A stretch of 64,000 nt of DNA from Sporosarcina sp. FSL K6-2383 (GTDB lineage: Bacteria > Bacillota > Bacilli > Bacillales_A > Planococcaceae): the NCBI RefSeq assembly GCF_038618305.1, contig NZ_CP152017.1:3261001-3325000 (forward strand). The letters run 5' to 3'. A program made the translations under genes and the position numbers. Position 1 is the first letter of the stretch, and the number at the start of each line of letters is the position of its first letter. Shown here in pieces: positions 63,105-64,000 of the stretch. The notes under the pieces were generated by a model. That model saw only the letters and a program-made list of their open reading frames with translations. It ran no database searches and was not told where the DNA came from.

Positions 63105-63129
63105 GAGAATCCTCAAAATAAGGACTCTC
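63105..63129 (-). terminator. Terminator-like hairpin downstream of the HEPN gene
   Basis: GAGAGTCCT (minus strand) pairs with AGGATTCTC, with one mismatch, followed by TTTTAATT. Confidence 0.6.
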
Positions 63130-63324
63130 ATTAAGTATATATTCATAGTTATGACTATAACAAACTTCTGTTGTGAGAAACATTGCTACAACGGATGCTG
63201 CGTTTTACAATGCAGAACGAGTTATAGAGCCGTTCACTCATATTTTTTTATAGATATACCACTTATCTTCACTTCTTAATAAGAACCACTATAAACCAAT
63301 TCAAACTTCTTGTGAAACCACACC

Positions 63325-63993
63325 TTAAGTGGTGCTTACTGTCTGCTTATAAGCCTCATATTGTTCTCCTAAGCCACGTAGTTTTTCTTCGAGGTACAAA
63401 CACAATTTTTTAGAAAACCTATTAAAATAAACAACATATCCCTCTATCTGCTTGTGAGTCATATTAGGAGTTTTATCTTGATGACTTATTTGATTTCTCA
63501 AATTTACGATGTTATTATAAATAACTTCAAAATTAATTACTTGGGAATTCTCTAGTAATGAATGTTCATTATCTGAATACAGAACAATTGTCTCAAACAC
63601 ATTACTTATTTCTATATTGCTAAACAATTTCCTCAATTCCCTCGCGCCGTGTTTCCCATAATTAAACTTATTAGATATATTCAATCCAACAAAAGTTGCT
63701 TCTTGCTCCTGCCATAATTCTGCTAATTCTTTTAAAACTTGAATACTCTTTTCCTCATTGTGAACATGTTCGATAGTCAAAGATAGTTCCTTTATCCTGG
63801 TAATAGAATGCCTTATTTTCAACTGTTCGGATATCAAAAGATTGGCTACATTCATAGAATTTATATTTTCAACATATTCTTCTACAATATCTTCCACAAA
63901 GACCTCAAATTTAGCCGTGAGAAGCAGCAATGCACTTTTATTTAAAGCTGCATATTCACTCTGCATATCTTCGCATATGCTTGCTAGTCCCAT
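63325..63993 (-). CDS. HEPN-domain protein (MAE_28990/MAE_18760-like), possibly continuing past the right edge
   Basis: Helical protein of at least 222 residues. The HEPN ribonuclease motif R-x4-H is visible as LRNQISHQ near residue 170. YNYGKHGARELRKLF-type central sequence (residues 112-125) and the N-terminal LLLLTAKFEVFVEDIVEEY resemble the MAE_28990/MAE_18760 HEPN family, often found beside DUF262 or other defence genes. The frame reads openly to the window edge from the ATG at 63993, and no clear ribosome site is visible, so the N-terminus may extend beyond 64000. Probable toxin or defence RNase in an integrated element. Confidence 0.7.
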   Translation of the reverse strand: MGLASICEDMQSEYAALNKSALLLLTAKFEVFVEDIVEEYVENINSMNVANLLISEQLKIRHSITRIKELSLTIEHVHNEEKSIQVLKELAELWQEQEATFVGLNISNKFNYGKHGARELRKLFSNIEISNVFETIVLYSDNEHSLLENSQVINFEVIYNNIVNLRNQISHQDKTPNMTHKQIEGYVVYFNRFSKKLCLYLEEKLRGLGEQYEAYKQTVSTT

Positions 63994-64000
63994 TAGTCTT

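Noticed and set aside
63000-63320. 5' half of a normal tmRNA upstream of the 3' domain
   Set aside because: No GATTCGACAGG-like start and no tag frame with a GCTGCC...TAA end could be found on the minus strand.
1-64000. CRISPR array
   Set aside because: No regularly spaced direct repeats with unique spacers; the only tandem repeat is the short coding one in the Rpn gene.

Overview
The window is low-GC DNA with AGGAGG-type ribosome binding sites, frequent GTG and TTG starts, lipobox lipoproteins, cre-like sites, and B. subtilis-type rha, lut and XylR systems. It reads as chromosome of a member of the Bacillales, most likely a Planococcaceae (Sporosarcina/Lysinibacillus-like) soil bacterium. 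The family placement is an inference from gene content, not a measured result. No prophage, CRISPR array, rRNA or ordinary tRNA was seen.

Layout. 1-6.2 kb: a xylo-oligosaccharide unit, with an ABC importer on the minus strand (running off the left edge), a divergent ROK/XylR-type repressor, a GH43 beta-xylosidase, and a shared operator/promoter region. 6.2-13.2 kb: small membrane and lipoprotein genes, proC with an EamA transporter, a LysR regulator, and a YitT protein. 13.3-17 kb: lutABC lactate oxidation with its GntR regulator. 17-31.1 kb: an L-rhamnose regulon (an arabinose/fucose-isomerase-like protein, rhaR, rhaA, rhaM, rhaB, bifunctional rhaEW, a four-gene ABC importer, an AraC regulator). 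RhaEW can produce lactate, which the neighbouring Lut enzymes can oxidise. 31.3-40.4 kb: housekeeping and stress genes (RlmD-like methyltransferase, Rpn nuclease, Dus, DinB, aromatic-acid exporter family, Rrf2 with a TrxB-like oxidoreductase and a methyltransferase, aspartate dehydrogenase).

40.6-52.5 kb holds the most unusual unit. It is a minus-strand operon with a complete peptide-type ABC importer, two M24 pita-bread proteins with altered metal-ligand positions, a DUF885 metallopeptidase, an AstE/AspA-type deacylase and a class III aminotransferase, preceded by a DUF3870 gene. The operon body has its own promoter and a roughly 140-nt leader ending in a strong intrinsic terminator that abuts the first ribosome binding site, which is the layout of a riboswitch or attenuator. 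The enzyme classes recall ectoine degradation (DoeA/DoeB/DoeD), and an aspartate dehydrogenase lies directly downstream, but the true substrate is unknown.

52.9-62.1 kb: a 1500-residue secreted protein carrying two different nuclease domains, pyridoxine kinase divergent from an ECF S component, a free-standing candidate small RNA, a short 49-residue gene, a cytidine-deaminase-fold protein and a sarcosine-oxidase-like flavoprotein. 62.1-64 kb: a decayed transposase, a sequence closely resembling the 3' domain of tmRNA without a normal 5' half, and a HEPN-domain gene at the right edge. This looks like the boundary of an integrated element. A composite palindromic repeat occurs four times in the window with different stem sequences but conserved pairing.
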